From NCBI RefSeq assembly GCF_000182925.2, contig NC_026505.1, forward strand, positions 3,720,001 to 3,784,000: a DNA stretch of 64,000 nt, read 5' to 3'. The notes beneath the pieces are model-generated. The model did no database searches. It worked only from the letters and a program-made list of their open reading frames with translations, and was not told the origin of the DNA. The position numbers and the translations under genes were made by a program. Origin of the DNA: Neurospora crassa OR74A (Eukaryota; Ascomycota; Sordariomycetes; Sordariales; Sordariaceae). How positions within the stretch are numbered: the first letter of the stretch is position 1; every line of letters starts with the position of its first letter. Positions 61,317-64,000 of the stretch are shown here, one piece after another.

Positions 61317-64000
61317 TCAAGTCAACCCAACCCAGTACTTTCTCCAAATACTCCCGCTCCTCCTGATATCAAACCTAACCCTATCCCACTCGCCACTCTC
61401 CCTACACCTCTCTTCCTCCTCCTTTAACTCCTCCAAGACCCTCCAATCATACACCGAGACATGTCTCGGCTCGCCGTTTCGATGTCTTAAGCCTGCATCC
61501 CTAACGCTCTGGAGAAACACCTTGTTGGCCTCCTCTCTTCTACGGTCCACGAGCATGATCTTTTTCTTGCGCTTGGTCCCACCAGGAGTGCATGAGGGGG
61601 TGGGTGTTGGTGCTGAGCTGTTGAGGACCATGGCTTCCGTGGCGGTTGTTGCCGTTATTGTGGGCATTATGGTGGGCGTGCCCGTGGGGGGAATGGATTG
61701 CTCCGCTGCCCACTCCTTGGGATCGCGTGCAAACTCGGTAATCCCGTGGTAACCGAGCAAGTCCTCTGTCACCCAAAGGTAGTCGGCGATGCAGGGGGAG
61801 AGCATGAAGGAAATATTGGCAATTGTGCATGCATCGCCGAGGTAGCGGCACTTGTTTTCTGTCAGTAATTCGATTGCGGTAGGGGGAGAGCTAACGTGAG
61901 GCCTGGCTGTAGGTTGGGGTACAGTGAACCTAAAGTCACAAGAGGTAATGCCCAATGACATCGAGTGAGGAAGAGAAACCCGTCCCCGGGTATTCGTACT
62001 CTGGCGGTGCTCCATGTCTAGGGTAGTGGGCTGGTACATGGAGTTCGCGCCTATGAGTCGAGGAGGAGCGGCCAAGCGAGGATTGGGATTACGTCGTGGC
62101 GAGGTAGTCTCGATGGCCATGAGAGGCTCTCGCTGAACAACTGATGAGGATATGGTCTCCCTTCGGGATGCGGAAACGTCCTTCTGGCCTTCTGGGTTGT
62201 TGTGTTTTCTGATCTTGCTAATGTCACATTCTAGGTTGGTGGATGAACTATGAGGTCGCTTTTCCCCTCTAGCTGTCGTTGAAAGTTCGTTAGTTGAGCT
62301 CTGCGGAGATTCAACCACTGTGGGCAGAAGACGAGGTCGACCTTTGGTCTTTATCGGTGATCTGATAGCGATGGCCACCGAAGCTGACGATGTGAACGAG
62401 TCCCTGCCAACTGAGCGACATTTGAGGGAGGAGGATGGAGACGAAGGTGGTAAAGCGTCCCGGCATGGCGACCTGTTAGGTGTCGACGGGGCTTGGCTTG
62501 TCGAGGCGGTGGTTTGGGTCTGGATCTCGACGCCTCTTGTTTTGGGATCCGCCTGTTCCAGACGTCCGACCCACTCCAACAGCTCCTGGCTTTCTTCACC
62601 TGGGGGCTTTTGTGTCCCATGAATTGCCATTTCTTGCAACTCTGAAAAAGACAGAACGTCAAGATAAGTTCTGTCACAGTGTATCTTGTTTACCATTGGG
62701 AACCTCGGAGTCCAGAATCCAGTATTGCCGGGTCTATCGAAAGAGAAACATCTTATGTCGAATACTGGGGGTACTTTGAAGATTGTTGTTGGTGTCTTTT
62801 TGCCGTCGACCCCGTCCTCGATCCTCAACGAAAATGCAGTATTGTCTTGCGGATCCACGGCGACTGGTTGGATGGCCGTCATAAAAGCACGCATTTGCGT
62901 TTCGTTCAGTTCCACCACGTTTGTAACAACGAAATTCGGCACTGCTCCGAAGCGCACCACCTCTTCCTTATTGCCCAGACACGCGATGTAAAAGTGCGTC
63001 CACTTGATGTTTGGAAGGTCGAAGGACTTTGCTTTGGTCGGGTCATAACGAGCACCGACCACAGCAAAATCACCCACATCCCCAAACCGTCGGATATACT
63101 CCTTCTTGAGTTTAATTGCTATGCTGCCAGAGTATCCCACCGACGTATCAAAGTTGAAGTATGTAGCGTCGGGTTTGAGTACCAGGCCTTCTCCACGGTT
63201 GGTGATGCACGTCGCAAACGCACGCCGTAGATCTGATTCCGCGGATGGTCGGCTGCAGTCGATGATCTGCCGCTGGACCAACATCGAGCGTCCTTTGACC
63301 TCTGTTACTATTTCTTGGAGACGCTGCATTCTCTCCGAGTGTTTAACAGCCAAGAGCGACTCGTCATCAACAAGGAGAATGTCATAGTAAACGATCATCA
63401 GATGTTCCCAGGGGTTTCGTCTACATCAAGTCAGCAATGATCATCTACAAAAGTATGTGCAGTTGGGTTCTCACTGTGAGTCCTGTTCCGTGCTAAGGAA
63501 CGCACCAGACCTCGATACATGCTTTCGAATTTTGTAGAAGTCCAATATTTTTTCTTCCTGGAGCGAGTAGATTAGTGACTTGAACACGTTTTGCTCAAGT
63601 ATTTTGAACAAACCTTGTCGCTATATACCAGTAGCTCTCCCTCCAAGATGCATCCCTTTTTGAAAGGACATGATGGCTGGTATAGATTGAGTGATTTTCG
63701 GATGGCACTAGTTTATATCAGCGGTGTCCGTTCAACGTGCTAAAGAGGTACCCACTCATGTAGAGCTTTCCGGTCTGGTGTGCTATCCTTTCCACTCTTG
63801 GAGAATATTTGTATACAGTCGTAGCCCTTACTGAGGTCGATATGAACCTGGCAATACTCGCCGTCGTACTTCTCCTCGCAGCTCATCCTACCGTAGTCCA
63901 TCTGCAAGCAATGCTTGATGCTTCTTGCCTGGAACCATGGTTGACGGCCAACTTTGACACCCAATCTGGGTTTCAGGTGTTTGGCAAATTCGTCCCTTCC
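61317..64000 (-). CDS. ATP-dependent DNA ligase-domain protein, C-terminal part
   Basis: Four visible exons, 63756-64000 (open to the right edge), 63614-63707, 63475-63557 and 61317-63420, give 841 readable residues; the N-terminus is outside the window. The nucleotidyltransferase motifs are in order: motif I EEKYDGEY with the adenylated Lys at 63869-63871, GCILEGELLVYS, motif III YYDILLVDDE, motif IV GEGLVLKPD and motif V AIKLKKEY. The Arg that usually follows motif I (K-x-D-G-x-R) is Tyr here. A C-terminal domain with FDIRCFSFDRP and FPMVNKIHCDR follows, then about 350 disordered residues and a conserved-looking end. This fungal group differs from ligases I and IV, and its role in repair is unproven. 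Confidence 0.85.

Overview
The window is nuclear DNA of a filamentous ascomycete, most likely a Sordariomycete close to Neurospora or Sordaria (inference). The evidence is short spliceosomal introns of about 50 to 180 nt with GTRAGT donors and CTRAC/CTGAT branch sites, long gene-poor 5' regions rich in C+T, low-complexity Ser/Pro/Gln proteins, and a gene set typical of that class. Fifteen protein genes could be modelled with exons. Two of them run off the window edges. I found no tRNA or rRNA gene, CRISPR array, transposon or virus-like element.

Left part (1-16.8 kb): the 5' half of an Atf1/AtfA-type bZIP stress regulator leaves the window on the left. After 6.3 kb without a recognisable gene come a glutathione S-transferase-like gene with an extra C-terminal module and a six-exon secreted agmatinase, all on the minus strand. 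A 4.8 kb non-coding stretch separates the agmatinase from the next gene.

Middle (16.8-45 kb): a 1229-residue disordered protein is followed by two secreted, Ser/Thr-rich, probably GPI-anchored wall proteins, one with an 8-Cys N-terminus and one a GH16 beta-glucanase. Next is a forkhead regulator of about 2000 residues carrying an FHA domain, two AT-hook-like motifs and a forkhead domain, whose reading frame is broken inside the forkhead. Then come a four-helix membrane protein, a MOT1-type molybdate transporter and a SUR7/PalI membrane protein.

Right part (45-64 kb): this is a denser housekeeping block. It holds an OXNAD1-like flavin reductase, a conserved fungal protein of unknown function, the twin-CX9C complex I subunit NDUFS5, the Sec39 tether of ER-Golgi retrograde transport, the INO80 subunit Ies1, a six-exon 2-oxoglutarate/Fe(II) dioxygenase and an ATP-dependent DNA ligase-domain protein cut by the right edge. 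Neighbours here are mostly divergent or convergent pairs.

The genes do not form one pathway. The most unusual observations are the frame break in the forkhead, a decayed tandem zinc-finger array between sec39 and ies1, paired CRE half-sites upstream of the atf1 gene, and a 17-nt microexon in the dioxygenase.
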